Positions 49,266 to 58,354 of a stretch of DNA of 64,000 nt are shown piece by piece; position 1 is the first letter of the stretch, and each line of letters begins with the position of its first letter. Source of the DNA: Chromobacterium violaceum ATCC 12472 (lineage in GTDB: Bacteria > Pseudomonadota > Gammaproteobacteria > Burkholderiales > Chromobacteriaceae); the NCBI RefSeq assembly GCF_000007705.1, contig NC_005085.1:4411752-4475751 (forward strand), written 5' to 3'. A model generated the notes under the pieces. That model searched no databases and was not told the origin of the DNA. It saw only the letters and a list, made by a program, of their open reading frames with translations. A program made the translations under genes and the position numbers.

Positions 49266-50360
49266 TTACAAGGACGCATACAGCGCCACCAGCTTGTCGG
49301 CCTCCGCCGCCCAGCTGTACTTGCTCAGCACAGCCCGCTTGCCGGACTCGCCCAGCTTGCGCATGCGTTCTTCGTCGCCCAGCAGTTCGTTGATGGCGGC
49401 CGCGATGGCGGCGGCATCCTGCGGGTCTACCAGCACGCCGCAGCCGGCGTCGGCTACGATCTCGCGCCACACCGGGAAGTCGCTGGCGATCACCGGCATG
49501 CCGGCGGCCATGTATTCGAACAGCTTGATCGGCAGCGCGTCGACGTAGTTGGGCGTGGGAAACAGCGTCACCAGGCCGATCTTGCTCCTGGCCAATACCT
49601 CGGCCACGCCCTTGCGGTCCAGCACGCCCAGGTCGTTGACCCGCGCCCAGCCCGGCTCGGCCGTCACCTTGGCGCGGAGGTCGCTTTCGCTCCACGGGCC
49701 GGCCAGGTTCAGCCGGGTGGATGTGTCCGGCAAGGCGGCGACAATCGGCTCGATGCCGCGGATGCGGCTGATGCCGCCGATATAGCACACCTCGTTGCGG
49801 CGGCTTTCCCACGGCGTGTCGCGCACCAGCTCTTCCAGGATCGGGAAGTTGCACACGTCCAGGGCGTTGGCGCCCAGTCTCTCGAAGCGTTTGCGGATGT
49901 GGGGGGTGGAGGTGACGATGGCGTCGAAGCGGCGCGCCGCCCAGTCTTCCAGCGTCTCGAAGCCGCCGGACACCAGCGGGCGCACCGCGCCGGGTATCCA
50001 ATGCTTGGCCAGGATCTGGCGCGGCACGTCCTCGTGCACGTCGTACACCACCTTGATGCCGGCCTGCTTCAGGCGCACGCCGGCGGGAATCAGCTCCGGA
50101 TCGTGGAAATGCACCACGTCCGGCCGCAGCCTCAGCGCGGCCTGATAGACGCGCTTGACGGTGCCGGTCATCCGCGCCAGACGGCCGCCGCGCTTGGGGC
50201 CGACGTCATGGATGCGCACGCCGTTGCGGATTTCCTCGCCCTGGCCGTCGGCGACGATCAGCGTCACCTCGTGGCCGGCCGCCGCCAGCGAGCTGCATTC
50301 CTTGACGAAGATGCGGATGTCGTGGCGCGGATGGGCGGAGGTCAGGTGGGCTATTTTCAT
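49266..50360 (-). CDS. Glycosyltransferase family 4
   Basis: This 364-residue GT-B enzyme starts MKIAHLTSAHPRHDIRIFVKECSSLAAAGHEV, has VVYDVHEDVPRQILAKHWIP, and ends with the donor-site segment PIKLFEYMAAGMPVIASDFPVWREIV. The pattern is like that of capsular and O-antigen transferases of unknown specificity. The ATG at 50360 is four to five bases from the stop of the upstream gene. It acts on the cytoplasmic face, adding a sugar to the undecaprenyl-linked chain. Confidence 0.9.
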   Translation of the reverse strand: MKIAHLTSAHPRHDIRIFVKECSSLAAAGHEVTLIVADGQGEEIRNGVRIHDVGPKRGGRLARMTGTVKRVYQAALRLRPDVVHFHDPELIPAGVRLKQAGIKVVYDVHEDVPRQILAKHWIPGAVRPLVSGGFETLEDWAARRFDAIVTSTPHIRKRFERLGANALDVCNFPILEELVRDTPWESRRNEVCYIGGISRIRGIEPIVAALPDTSTRLNLAGPWSESDLRAKVTAEPGWARVNDLGVLDRKGVAEVLARSKIGLVTLFPTPNYVDALPIKLFEYMAAGMPVIASDFPVWREIVADAGCGVLVDPQDAAAIAAAINELLGDEERMRKLGESGKRAVLSKYSWAAEADKLVALYASL

Positions 50361-50365
50361 CTTGT

Positions 50366-51448
50366 TCAAACCTTGTTGGCGGCCAGCTCGCGGATCAGAT
50401 CGGCGAAGCCGGCCATATTGGCCCGGTGCAGCGCCTTGGCCGCCACCAGGCCGCGGTTCATCTCGGCCATGCCGCGCAACGCGTCGTCGTCGGCGGCCTT
50501 GATCATCGCGCGGCACAGCTCGGGCCCCAGGCGGCCGGCGTCCTCGGCGATCATGCCGTTGAGGCCGTCTATCACCCATTCGCCGTTGGCCGGCAGATTG
50601 GACAACAGCGGCAGGCAGCCATGGCCCATCGCCTCCATCAGGCTGACGCTGGTGGCGTCCGAGCGCGGCACGCTGACGAAAACGCGCGATTCGGCGTACA
50701 GCTTGCCCAGCGCGGCGCTGTCGACGAAGCCGGCGAACTCGACGCGCTTGAGGCCGAGCGACGCCGCCAGCCGTTTCAGATTCTCGGTCTCGCCGCCGCT
50801 GGCGGCGACGACCAGGCGCCAATCCGCGCAGCAGCCGCTCTTCTCCACTTCGGCCCAGCCCTTGAGGATGGCGTCGATGCGGTACAGCGGTTTGTGCAAC
50901 CGGCAGGACAAGACCTGCTTCTTCTTGGCGGGGATCGCCGGCTGCGGCGGCAGCGCGTCTATGCCGTAGCTCAACAGGGAGATGCGGCAGTCGCCTGCCA
51001 ACTCGCGGATCTTCGCCGCCATGTACAATGAATCGGACGTGATCGCGGCGGCGGCCTTGAGATTGCCGCGCACCATCGCCTGCAGCAACGGGTTCTGGTC
51101 GGGCAGCAGCAGCACGTCGGAGCCCCAGGCGGTCAGCAGCATCGGTATCCCCAAGCCGGCCAGCGCGCGGCGCGCATGCCAGGCCACGCTGTTGGCCTGG
51201 TGGACGTGGACTACGTCGGGCTGCAGTTCGGCGATCCAGCTCTTGAGCCGCGCGGCGGTGGACAACGCCTTCAGACTGAAGTCGACCCGCAACTCGCCTT
51301 TCAGATTGGCCGGACGGCGGTCCGCCGGCACTTCGCCGTTGCAGGCCAGGTACAACTCGTCCACATGCGGCGCGATGCCGGAGAGAAAGCGCCAGGTATG
51401 AATGGAGGCCGTGCCTGCCACCAGCAGGCGGGCGATCTTGTCAGTCAT
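50366..51448 (-). CDS. Glycosyltransferase family 4
   Basis: This 360-residue GT-B enzyme begins MTDKIARLLVAGTASIHTWRFLSGIAPHVDELYLACNG, with DVVHVHQANSVAWHARRAL, WGSDVLLLPDQNPLL, FVSVPRSDATSVSLMEAMGHGCLPL and a C-terminal helix. The EAMGHGCLPL segment is the family-4 donor site. Specificity unknown. Its start overlaps the acetyltransferase gene by eight bases. Confidence 0.88.
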   Translation of the reverse strand: MTDKIARLLVAGTASIHTWRFLSGIAPHVDELYLACNGEVPADRRPANLKGELRVDFSLKALSTAARLKSWIAELQPDVVHVHQANSVAWHARRALAGLGIPMLLTAWGSDVLLLPDQNPLLQAMVRGNLKAAAAITSDSLYMAAKIRELAGDCRISLLSYGIDALPPQPAIPAKKKQVLSCRLHKPLYRIDAILKGWAEVEKSGCCADWRLVVAASGGETENLKRLAASLGLKRVEFAGFVDSAALGKLYAESRVFVSVPRSDATSVSLMEAMGHGCLPLLSNLPANGEWVIDGLNGMIAEDAGRLGPELCRAMIKAADDDALRGMAEMNRGLVAAKALHRANMAGFADLIRELAANKV

Positions 51449-52022
51449 GGGCCCAGGCCTCGTACAGGCGGTGCAGTTCCGGGTTCTGCGCCAGCCACTC
51501 GGCGTCGCCTTCCCGGGTATCGCCGACCACCCGCGCCGGATTGCCGGCCAGGATGGCGAAATCCGGATATTCGCCGGCCTGCACGAAGCTGTAGGCCGAC
51601 ACGATGCTGCCCTTGCCCAGCTCCACGCCCGGCATCAGCACCGAGTGCGGACCGATGAAGCTGTACTTGCCGAGCCGGGTCGGCTTTTTCAGGTAGCCGA
51701 CGTGGTTGTCGCGCGTCAGGTACTCGCGGCCGTACAGCCGGATCGCCACGTGGCTGGAGTGGGTCAGCAGCGACACGTAGTTGGTGACCTGGCAGCCCTC
51801 CCCGATGTGCAGGCCGCCGGAGGAGTCGATCAGGTTGAAGTGGCCGATGTAGACGTTGTCCTCGATCATCAGCTTGTCTATGTGTTCGATGCGCGTCATG
51901 TTGGAGACGCGGGTGCGCTTCAGGAACACGCCGTCGCCGCGCTGGAAGCCGTATACCATGCGCGGCCGCACCCATGCCGACAGCCGAAAGCGGATACGGC
52001 TGAGCAGTCCATTCCAGTTCAT
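51441..52022 (-). CDS. Hexapeptide-repeat (LbH) acyltransferase
   Basis: This 193-residue protein shows left-handed beta-helix repeats (IEDNVYIGHFNLIDSSGGLHIGEGCQVTN, LGKYSFIGPHSVLMPGVELGKGSIVSAYSFVQAG, LAGNPARVVGDT) ending in the typical NPARVV loop. It would acetylate a sugar hydroxyl or amine in the glycan. It is coupled to the glycosyltransferase after it and overlaps the flippase gene by four bases. It could also supply the acetyl step of the bacillosamine-like branch. Confidence 0.88.
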   Translation of the reverse strand: MNWNGLLSRIRFRLSAWVRPRMVYGFQRGDGVFLKRTRVSNMTRIEHIDKLMIEDNVYIGHFNLIDSSGGLHIGEGCQVTNYVSLLTHSSHVAIRLYGREYLTRDNHVGYLKKPTRLGKYSFIGPHSVLMPGVELGKGSIVSAYSFVQAGEYPDFAILAGNPARVVGDTREGDAEWLAQNPELHRLYEAWAHD

Positions 52023-53290
52023 CGTGCCGCCTTATAAAGCCAGGTGAAATAAGCGAGGAAGTAGCCGGCCATCACTACCGAGACCAGCTGGAAAGTAGGC
52101 ACCGCATCCTGCCAGAGATGGAAGCCCAGCCACAGCGACCCCAGGAACAGCACGGCCTGCACCAGGGACAGGAAAAACGCGAAACGCTGGCGATTGATCA
52201 CCGGCGGCACCATGCCCAGCGGCGAGGCGACGAAATGGAACAGGATGTACAGCGACATCGCCTCGGCGTAACGGCCGGCGTCGGCCCAGTTGCGGCCGAA
52301 CACCAGGGTGAACAGCGGCTCGCCGAAGATCTGGATCACCAGGAAGGGAAACAGCGACATGCCGAACAGCGTCAGCATCATCTTGCGCAGGATGGGGCGC
52401 AGCGGCTTGCCCAGATTGCGCGCCTCCGCCAGCTCGCGGTAGGCCACCTGGGCCACCGCCTGGCCGATCAGCGCCGCCGGCAGCTTCAGCACCCGCATCA
52501 TCAGGCCGTAGAAGCCGACGGCGGAGGTGCTGGCCAGCACGGTTAGCACCGCCAGCGTGGCGGAGTCCAGCAGCGCCGTGCTCAAGGCGTGCGGCGCGTT
52601 GATCTTGGGAAACTCGATGTAGGCGAGCGCCGCCTCGCGCATGCCCTGGCGGCTGATGCCGCGCCGCCAGCCGAAGCGGGCTTTCAGATCCTGCCAGCTT
52701 TGCGCCAGCAGCGAGCCGATCTGGCCGGCCAGCTGGCCCAGGATCAGGCCGCCGGCGCCAGCGCCCAGCCAGCCGGCCAGCACCTGGGTGCCGGCCATGC
52801 CGAAGGACTGCGTCATGCGGCCGTTGGCGTTGGCCTGGTAGCGGCGGTGGCGGTTGTTCCAGTTGGTCCAGGCCTGCATCAGGCCGGCCAGCCACACCGA
52901 CAGCGGCAGCAGCACCAGCCAGGGCTCCAGCTCCGGCGCGCCAAGATGGGCCGCGATGTGGGAATGGCCGCCCATCAGCACCACCAGCCCCACCAATAGC
53001 GCCAGTCCGCTGGCGCACAGCAGCGACAGCCCCATCAGGTTGTCGGCGCGCTTCTCCTCGGCCGGGAGCACGATGGCCATCTCGTAGCGGGCGGTGGCCA
53101 GCACCGCCAGCGTGGACATCCACGACACGTACACCGCCTGGATGCCGACCTCGTGCGGATCATACAGCCGGGTGATCAGCGGCGAGGCCAGCAGCGGCAC
53201 CACCTGGGCCACCGCCGCCCCGGTCACCAGGGTGATGATGTGGCGGATGAAACCGCTTTTGGGCACGCGCAGCGACGACAACGACACCAT
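52019..53290 (-). CDS. Wzx-type oligosaccharide flippase
   Basis: This 423-residue membrane protein has about 12 predicted helices and the polysaccharide-biosynthesis pattern FIRHIITLVTGAAVAQVVPLLASPLITRLYDPHEVGIQ at the N-terminus. It would move the undecaprenyl-linked glycan across the inner membrane. It lies between WbpE-like aminotransferase and the acetyltransferase genes. No Wzy-type protein (with its long periplasmic loop) is found in the locus. Confidence 0.9.
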   Translation of the reverse strand: MVSLSSLRVPKSGFIRHIITLVTGAAVAQVVPLLASPLITRLYDPHEVGIQAVYVSWMSTLAVLATARYEMAIVLPAEEKRADNLMGLSLLCASGLALLVGLVVLMGGHSHIAAHLGAPELEPWLVLLPLSVWLAGLMQAWTNWNNRHRRYQANANGRMTQSFGMAGTQVLAGWLGAGAGGLILGQLAGQIGSLLAQSWQDLKARFGWRRGISRQGMREAALAYIEFPKINAPHALSTALLDSATLAVLTVLASTSAVGFYGLMMRVLKLPAALIGQAVAQVAYRELAEARNLGKPLRPILRKMMLTLFGMSLFPFLVIQIFGEPLFTLVFGRNWADAGRYAEAMSLYILFHFVASPLGMVPPVINRQRFAFFLSLVQAVLFLGSLWLGFHLWQDAVPTFQLVSVVMAGYFLAYFTWLYKAAR

Positions 53291-53294
53291 CCTC

Positions 53295-54392
53295 TCAGCC
53301 CAGCGCCTTCTTCACCGCGGCGACGATGGCGTCCTGCGCGTCTTCCGTCAGGAAGGGATGCATCGGCAGGCTCATCACGCGCTTGCCGGCGGCCTCGGAC
53401 AGCGGGAAGCTGCCCTCGCCCTGGCCCAGGTGGGCGAAGGCCGGCTGCAGGTGCAGCGGGATCGGGTAATGGACGGCGGTGGGCACGCCCAGCTCTTTCA
53501 ACCTGGCCTGCACCGCCTCGCGCTCGTCCACCTCGATGGTGTACTGCGCGTAGACGTGGGTGTTGCCCGCGCCGATCACCGGCACGCGCGCCACATCCTT
53601 CAGCAACGCGCTGTAGCGCGCGCCGATGCGCTCGCGGGCGGCCACTTCGTCGGCGAAGCTGGGCAGCTTGGCCAGCAGCACCGCGGCCTGGATGGTGTCC
53701 AGGCGGCCGTTCAGGCCGATGATCGGGTGATGGTAGCGGCGGTCCTGGCCGTGGACGCGGATCTCGCGGATCTTCTTGGCCAGCGCGTCGTCGCTGGTGA
53801 ACACCGCGCCGCCGTCGCCGTAGCAACCCAGCGGCTTGCTGGGGAAGAAGCTGGTGCAGCCGATGGTGGACAGGTTGCCGGATTTCTTGCCGTGCTGGCT
53901 GGCGCCGAAGCTTTGCGCGCCGTCCTCGATCACCGGGATGCCGTGCTTGTCGGCGATGGCGTTGATCGCGGTGAAATCCGCCGCCTGGCCGTACAGGCTG
54001 ACCGGCATGATGGCGCGGGTCCTGGCCGTGATCGCCGCTTCCAGCCGGTTCGGGTCCAGGTTGTAGCTGACGGGGTCGATGTCGACGAACACCGGCTTGG
54101 CGCCCAGGAGGGCGATCATCTCGCCGGTGGCGATGAAGGTGAACGGGGTGGTGATCACCTCGTCGCCGGGGCCGATGCCCAGCGCCATCATCGCGATCAG
54201 CAGCGCCTTGGTGCCATCGCAAACGCCGATGGCGTGCTTGGCGCCGGTGTAGGCCGCCAGCTGTTCCTCCACCTCCTTCACTTCCGGCCCCATGATGTAC
54301 TGGCCGTGGTCCAGCACCGCGTGGATGCGGGCGTCGATGTCGGCTTTCAGATGCTGGTATTGCGCTTTCAGATCGATGAACTGGATGGACAT
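53295..54392 (-). CDS. wbpE: WbpE-like UDP-2-acetamido-2-deoxy-3-oxo-glucuronate aminotransferase
   Basis: This 365-residue PLP enzyme begins MSIQFIDLKAQYQHLKADIDARI, has GVCDGTKALLIAMMALGIGPGDEVIT, and the PLP Lys in TSFFPSKPLGCYGDGG. The pattern matches WbpE, which puts the 3-amino group on UDP-3-keto-GlcNAcA together with WbpB. Its partners WbpB, WbpD and WbpA are upstream in the same operon, which makes the assignment strong. Confidence 0.92.
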   Translation of the reverse strand: MSIQFIDLKAQYQHLKADIDARIHAVLDHGQYIMGPEVKEVEEQLAAYTGAKHAIGVCDGTKALLIAMMALGIGPGDEVITTPFTFIATGEMIALLGAKPVFVDIDPVSYNLDPNRLEAAITARTRAIMPVSLYGQAADFTAINAIADKHGIPVIEDGAQSFGASQHGKKSGNLSTIGCTSFFPSKPLGCYGDGGAVFTSDDALAKKIREIRVHGQDRRYHHPIIGLNGRLDTIQAAVLLAKLPSFADEVAARERIGARYSALLKDVARVPVIGAGNTHVYAQYTIEVDEREAVQARLKELGVPTAVHYPIPLHLQPAFAHLGQGEGSFPLSEAAGKRVMSLPMHPFLTEDAQDAIVAAVKKALG

Positions 54393-54450
54393 AAGAGGCT
54401 CAACCCCAAATCAGTATTTTGAAAAATGCACGCTGAACAAGCGTCCCGGC

Positions 54451-54477
54451 GCCGGCCGCGCCGATCGCGCGGCCGGC
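54451..54477. other. Strong intercistronic hairpin between wbpD and wbpE
   Basis: GCCGGCCGCGC (54451-54461) and GCGCGGCCGGC (54467-54477) form a perfect 11-bp stem with a five-base loop. No T-run follows directly on the minus strand, so it may act as an RNA stabiliser or weak attenuator. It lies in the 100-bp gap between the two genes. Confidence 0.6.
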
Positions 54478-54494
54478 CTGCGCGCCTGAGACGC

Positions 54495-55076
54495 TTATCC
54501 GCCGTTGCCGATCGGCGTGCAGTGGTTGCCGCCGACCTCGTAATGAATGGCGCACACCGGGCAGGAGTGGGTGCCGATGTCGTTGGACAGACGCTCGCCG
54601 CAGGAGCACATCCAGCCGATGCGCTTGGCCGGCGTGCCCACCATCAGCGCGTAGGCCGGCACGTCGCGGGTCACCACCGCGCCGGCGCCGATGAACGCGT
54701 ACTCGCCCACCGTGTGGCCGCAGACGATGGTGGCGTTGGCGCCGATGGACGCGCCCTTCTTCACCACGGTGCGGCGGTATTCGTTCTTGCGGTTGACGTG
54801 GCTGCGCGGATTGTTGACGTTGGTGAACACCATGGACGGCCCGCAGAACACGTCGTCCTCCAGCGTCACCGCGTCGTAGATCGACACGTTGTTCTGCACC
54901 TTGACGTTGTCGCCGATCAGCACGTCGTTGCCGACGAACACGTTCTGGCCGAAGGAGCAGCCCTTGCCTATCTTCGCGCCGCCGCAGATGTGCACCCAGT
55001 GCCAGACGCGGGTGCCTTCGCCCAGGGCGGCGCCTTCGTCGACGATGGCGCTGGGGTGGATGTGAACCTGGCTCAT
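54495..55076 (-). CDS. wbpD: WbpD-like UDP-2-acetamido-3-amino-glucuronate N-acetyltransferase
   Basis: This 193-residue LbH protein has repeats such as [85 protein letters not shown], the pattern of WbpD. A C-terminal Cys-rich tail (CSCGERL, CPVC) looks like a small zinc-binding motif, as in some WbpD proteins. It acetylates the 3-amino group. The start overlaps the upstream small coiled-coil gene by four bases. Confidence 0.93.
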   Translation of the reverse strand: MSQVHIHPSAIVDEGAALGEGTRVWHWVHICGGAKIGKGCSFGQNVFVGNDVLIGDNVKVQNNVSIYDAVTLEDDVFCGPSMVFTNVNNPRSHVNRKNEYRRTVVKKGASIGANATIVCGHTVGEYAFIGAGAVVTRDVPAYALMVGTPAKRIGWMCSCGERLSNDIGTHSCPVCAIHYEVGGNHCTPIGNGG

Positions 55077-55339
55077 TTTTGCCGCTCCCATTTTTCCAAA
55101 AGCTTGTCCAGGCGAGTCAATTGCTGCTCCGAACGAACCATCGCCTTTTCCTGACGACTCATCAAGTCCTCATAGCGGGCCCGCTGGCGCTCGGCATCCC
55201 GTTGCTGCGCCGATACCGCTGAAACTTGCTTCTGGGCTTCGACATGCGTCCCGAAAGAAGAAAATATCAACATCAAAACGCCACCGACCAACCAGAATCC
55301 CAGGCCCCACAGTGCGCCGTCCACTATCTTTCTGAACAT
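55073..55339 (-). CDS. Small membrane protein with coiled coil, in the wbp operon
   Basis: This 88-residue protein has one N-terminal membrane helix (about 7-29: [22 protein letters not shown]) followed by a charged coiled coil (33-86: [27 protein letters not shown]). No family is recognised. It is coupled to wbpD by an ATGA overlap and follows wbpB closely, so it is expressed with the sugar pathway. It could scaffold enzymes at the membrane or be a shortened chain-length-regulator-like protein; both are guesses. Confidence 0.65.
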   Translation of the reverse strand: MFRKIVDGALWGLGFWLVGGVLMLIFSSFGTHVEAQKQVSAVSAQQRDAERQRARYEDLMSRQEKAMVRSEQQLTRLDKLLEKWERQK

Positions 55340-55349
55340 GCTGTCCGCC

Positions 55350-56408
55350 TTAGTAATCCAGCGGCAGGCTGACGCGGCGGCCGTCGCGGGCGGACAAATA
55401 CATCGCGATCAGCAGCTCCAGCGACTTCAGGCCCTCGCGGCCGTCGGTTTCCGGCGTGGCTTCGCCGCGCATGGTCTTGATCACGTTGTCGTAGTACAGC
55501 GGATGGCCGAAGCCGTAGACGCTGGTGGTCGCATAGCTCGCGTCCTTGATTTCCTCGTCCATCGCGTGCGGCTCGGAGAATTCCCAGTGTTGGATCTCGT
55601 TGACGGCCACGCCGCCGACGCGCACCGAGCCCTTTTCGCCCAGAATGGTGATGCTGCCTTCCAGGTTCTTCGGATAGGTCAGCATGGTGACGTTCATGCT
55701 GCCCAGCGCGCCTGAGCGCCACTTGACGCTGACGGTGCCGGTGTCTTCCACCTCGATGTTGCGCGCCAGCGTGGCGGTGTAGGCCTGCACGCTTTCCACC
55801 GGGCCGATCAGCCAGTCCAGCAGATCGACGTAGTGGCTGGCCTGGTTCATGAAGGCGCCGCCGTCGAATTCCCAGGTGCCGCGCCAGCCGGCCGCGTCGT
55901 AATACTCTTGCGGACGGGTCCAGAACACGTTGACGTTGACCATGTAGATGCGGCCGAAGCGCTTCTCCTGCATCGCGCGCTTCAACAGCTGCAGCGTCGC
56001 GTTGCGGCGGTTCTGCTTGACCACGAACAGGTGTTTCTTCGCCTTGTCGGCCGCCTTCACCATTTCCAGGCCATCCTCCCAGCGGGTGGCCATCGGCTTC
56101 TCGGTCATCACGTGGAAACCGGCTTCCGAGCACTCGATGCTCTGGGTCGGGTGCAGGCCGGACGGCGTGGTCAGGATGACGATGTCGGCGTCGGTCTGCG
56201 CCAGCATGTCGGTCAGGCTGGCATGGCCGCGGGCGCCGGTGCGCTCGACGGCGGCCTTCAGCGCGGCCGGATCGATGTCGCAGACGTCGATCAGCTCGGC
56301 GCGGTCGGCGTGCTTCTCCAGCGCGCCGAAGTGGTTGTTGGCGATGCGGCCGCAGCCGACCAGGGCGAAACGGATCTTGCGATCGGTAATCGGAGGAATC
56401 ACTATCAT
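55350..56408 (-). CDS. wbpB: WbpB-like UDP-GlcNAcA 3-dehydrogenase (Gfo/Idh/MocA)
   Basis: This 352-residue oxidoreductase has IRFALVGCGRIANNHFGALEKH (NAD-binding fold), MTEKPMATRWEDGLEMV (the EKP motif) and VNVFWTRPQEYYDAAGWRGTWEFDGGAFMNQASHYVDLL, matching WbpB. It oxidises the 3-OH of UDP-GlcNAcA, which WbpE then aminates. The ATG at 56408 overlaps the stop of the DUF218 gene. A much longer in-frame start to 56681 lies within that gene and is rejected. Confidence 0.93.
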   Translation of the reverse strand: MIVIPPITDRKIRFALVGCGRIANNHFGALEKHADRAELIDVCDIDPAALKAAVERTGARGHASLTDMLAQTDADIVILTTPSGLHPTQSIECSEAGFHVMTEKPMATRWEDGLEMVKAADKAKKHLFVVKQNRRNATLQLLKRAMQEKRFGRIYMVNVNVFWTRPQEYYDAAGWRGTWEFDGGAFMNQASHYVDLLDWLIGPVESVQAYTATLARNIEVEDTGTVSVKWRSGALGSMNVTMLTYPKNLEGSITILGEKGSVRVGGVAVNEIQHWEFSEPHAMDEEIKDASYATTSVYGFGHPLYYDNVIKTMRGEATPETDGREGLKSLELLIAMYLSARDGRRVSLPLDY

Positions 56409-56989
56409 CTGAACGTCCAGTAACGTACTGAATACACCAGTATCTTCAAATATTCGGTCAGCACCGCGCCGGCTTCGTACCAGGCCAGGCTGTGGTACAG
56501 GTCGTTGCCCGGGTACACGATGTGCATGCCCCACTCCACTTCCGGCCAGGCCTGGCGGAAAGTCTCCAGCGCCCGCCGCGAATGGAACCACGAGGTCACC
56601 AGCGTGATCCGCCTGGGCTGGCGCGAGGCCAGCGCCTGCCGGGTGAGCACGGCGTTCTGCCATGTGCTCTTGGACAGGCACTCATAGCCTATCTTCCCGC
56701 GCGGCACGCCGGCCATCTGCAGCCGCCTGACGATCAGCAGGCAATCGCCCTCGCCGCTGACGAAGACGAAAGGCGCGCGGCCCTGATGGTACAGTTCCGC
56801 CGCGCCTATCACCCGCTCGCCGCTCTCCCCGCCCAGCACCACGATCCAGTCCGCCCGCGGCTGCGGCGTTTCGGCCACCAGCCAGCTCTTGGAATAGCGG
56901 ATCAGCGGCACCAGCGCCAGCACGGCCAGCAGCGCGAGCGCGCCCAGCGCCGCCAGCCACGCCCCCGGCGGGGGCAAGCGTCCGCACAC
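56405..56989 (-). CDS. DUF218 (YdcF/ElyC-like) protein in the wbp operon
   Basis: This 194-residue protein has one N-terminal membrane helix (about 10-31) and a DUF218 domain (ADWIVVLGGESGERVIGAAELYHQG, FVFVSGEGDCLL, CLSKSTWQNAVLTRQAL, LVTSWFHSRRALETF). ElyC-type proteins act on undecaprenyl phosphate supply, which fits a role in the glycan operon, but the activity is not known. It starts with GTG at 56989, four bases after the wbpA stop, and overlaps wbpB. Confidence 0.85.
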   Translation of the reverse strand: MCGRLPPPGAWLAALGALALLAVLALVPLIRYSKSWLVAETPQPRADWIVVLGGESGERVIGAAELYHQGRAPFVFVSGEGDCLLIVRRLQMAGVPRGKIGYECLSKSTWQNAVLTRQALASRQPRRITLVTSWFHSRRALETFRQAWPEVEWGMHIVYPGNDLYHSLAWYEAGAVLTEYLKILVYSVRYWTFR

Positions 56990-56992
56990 GCC

Positions 56993-58300
56993 TTAGGCCT
57001 TGACGATGTGCTCGGCGGGCTCCAGGTACTTGCCGCGGCTGTCCACCACCAGTTGGGCCTTGGCCTTGATCAGCTCGTAGTCGAACTTGTCGTGGTCGGT
57101 GGCCAGCAGCACGCAGTCGTAGCCGGCGATGGATTCGGCGGTCAACGGCACGCTCTTCAGGTCGAACTTGTGCTCGCGCATCTTCGGGAACACCGGCACG
57201 TGCGGATCGCTGTACGCCACTTCGGCGCCCAGGTCGCGCAGCTTTTCCATCAGGAACACCGACGGGCTCTCGCGCATGTCGTCGACGTTCTTCTTGTAGG
57301 CGATGCCCAGCACCAGCACGCGGCTGCCGTTGATGGACTTCTTGCGCAGGTTCAGCGCGGAGGCCACCTTGGACACCACGTAGTCCGGCATATTGCTGTT
57401 CACCTCGCCGGCCAGCTCGATGAAACGGGTGTTGACGCCGTACTCGCGCGCCTTCCAGGTCAGGTAGAACGGGTCGATCGGGATGCAGTGGCCGCCCAGG
57501 CCCGGACCCGGGTAGTAGGGCACGAAGCCGAAGGGCTTGGTGGCCGCGGCGCGGATCACCTCGTGGATGTCGATGCCCATCTTGTCGGCGACGATCTTCA
57601 TCTCGTTGACCAGGCCGATGTTGACCGCGCGGTGGATGTTTTCCAGCAGCTTGGTCATCTCGGCGGCGCGGGTGGACGACACCGGCACCACCTTGTCGAT
57701 CACCGCGCCGTACAGCGCGACGCCGATTTCCTGGCAGGCTTCGGTCACGCCGCCGCACACTTTGGGAATGGTCCGGGTGGTGAAGTCGGGATTGCCCGGA
57801 TCTTCGCGCTCCGGCGAGAACACCAGGAAGGCGTCGTCGCCGACCTTCAGACCGCGCGACTCCATCCGCGGCAGCAGTTCTTCGTCGGTGGTGCCGGGGT
57901 AGGTGGTGGACTCCAGCGACACCAGGTGGCCCTTGCGCAGATAGGGCACCAGGCTGTCTATGGTGTTCAGCACGAAGCTGAGGTCCGGCTCGCGGTACTT
58001 GTTGAGCGGCGTCGGCACGCACAGGATCAGCGTGTCGGCCTCGCCGGCGCGGGAGAAGTCGGTGGTGGCCTCGAAGCCGCGGGTCAGCGCGGTGGCGATG
58101 CTGTCGGCGGAGATATGCTCGATGTAGCTGTTGCCGGCCATCAGGGCGTCGACCTTGCTCTGGTCGATGTCGAAACCCAGCACCTTGTAGCCGACTTCGG
58201 CGAAACGCAGCATCAGCGGCAGGCCAACATAGCCCAGACCCACGATGCCGATCACAGCGGATTTGTCCGCGATACGATTGAGCAGTTGCTGCTTGATCAC
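56993..58300 (-). CDS. wbpA: WbpA-like UDP-GlcNAc 6-dehydrogenase
   Basis: This 435-residue enzyme makes UDP-GlcNAcA from UDP-GlcNAc. It has [19 protein letters not shown] (Rossmann), [30 protein letters not shown]-type [16 protein letters not shown], and the catalytic Cys272 in [16 protein letters not shown]. Length and sequence fit WbpA/WecC-like enzymes. The start is GTG at 58300. It is the first gene of the glycan locus, with a perfect hairpin 33 bp upstream in the leader. Confidence 0.95.
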   Translation of the reverse strand: MIKQQLLNRIADKSAVIGIVGLGYVGLPLMLRFAEVGYKVLGFDIDQSKVDALMAGNSYIEHISADSIATALTRGFEATTDFSRAGEADTLILCVPTPLNKYREPDLSFVLNTIDSLVPYLRKGHLVSLESTTYPGTTDEELLPRMESRGLKVGDDAFLVFSPEREDPGNPDFTTRTIPKVCGGVTEACQEIGVALYGAVIDKVVPVSSTRAAEMTKLLENIHRAVNIGLVNEMKIVADKMGIDIHEVIRAAATKPFGFVPYYPGPGLGGHCIPIDPFYLTWKAREYGVNTRFIELAGEVNSNMPDYVVSKVASALNLRKKSINGSRVLVLGIAYKKNVDDMRESPSVFLMEKLRDLGAEVAYSDPHVPVFPKMREHKFDLKSVPLTAESIAGYDCVLLATDHDKFDYELIKAKAQLVVDSRGKYLEPAEHIVKA

Positions 58301-58332
58301 GATGAATGTCCCAACAGGATGTAAAAGCTTGA

Positions 58333-58354
58333 GCGGCAGACGCCCGTCTGCCGC
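58333..58354. promoter_or_regulatory. Leader hairpin upstream of wbpA
   Basis: GCGGCAGACG-CC-CGTCTGCCGC is a perfect 10-bp stem with a tiny loop, 33 bp upstream of the wbpA start on the minus strand. It sits at the head of a 15-kb operon, where a factor acting on the early transcript (as RfaH does at ops sites) would bind; the sequence only loosely resembles ops. Confidence 0.45.
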
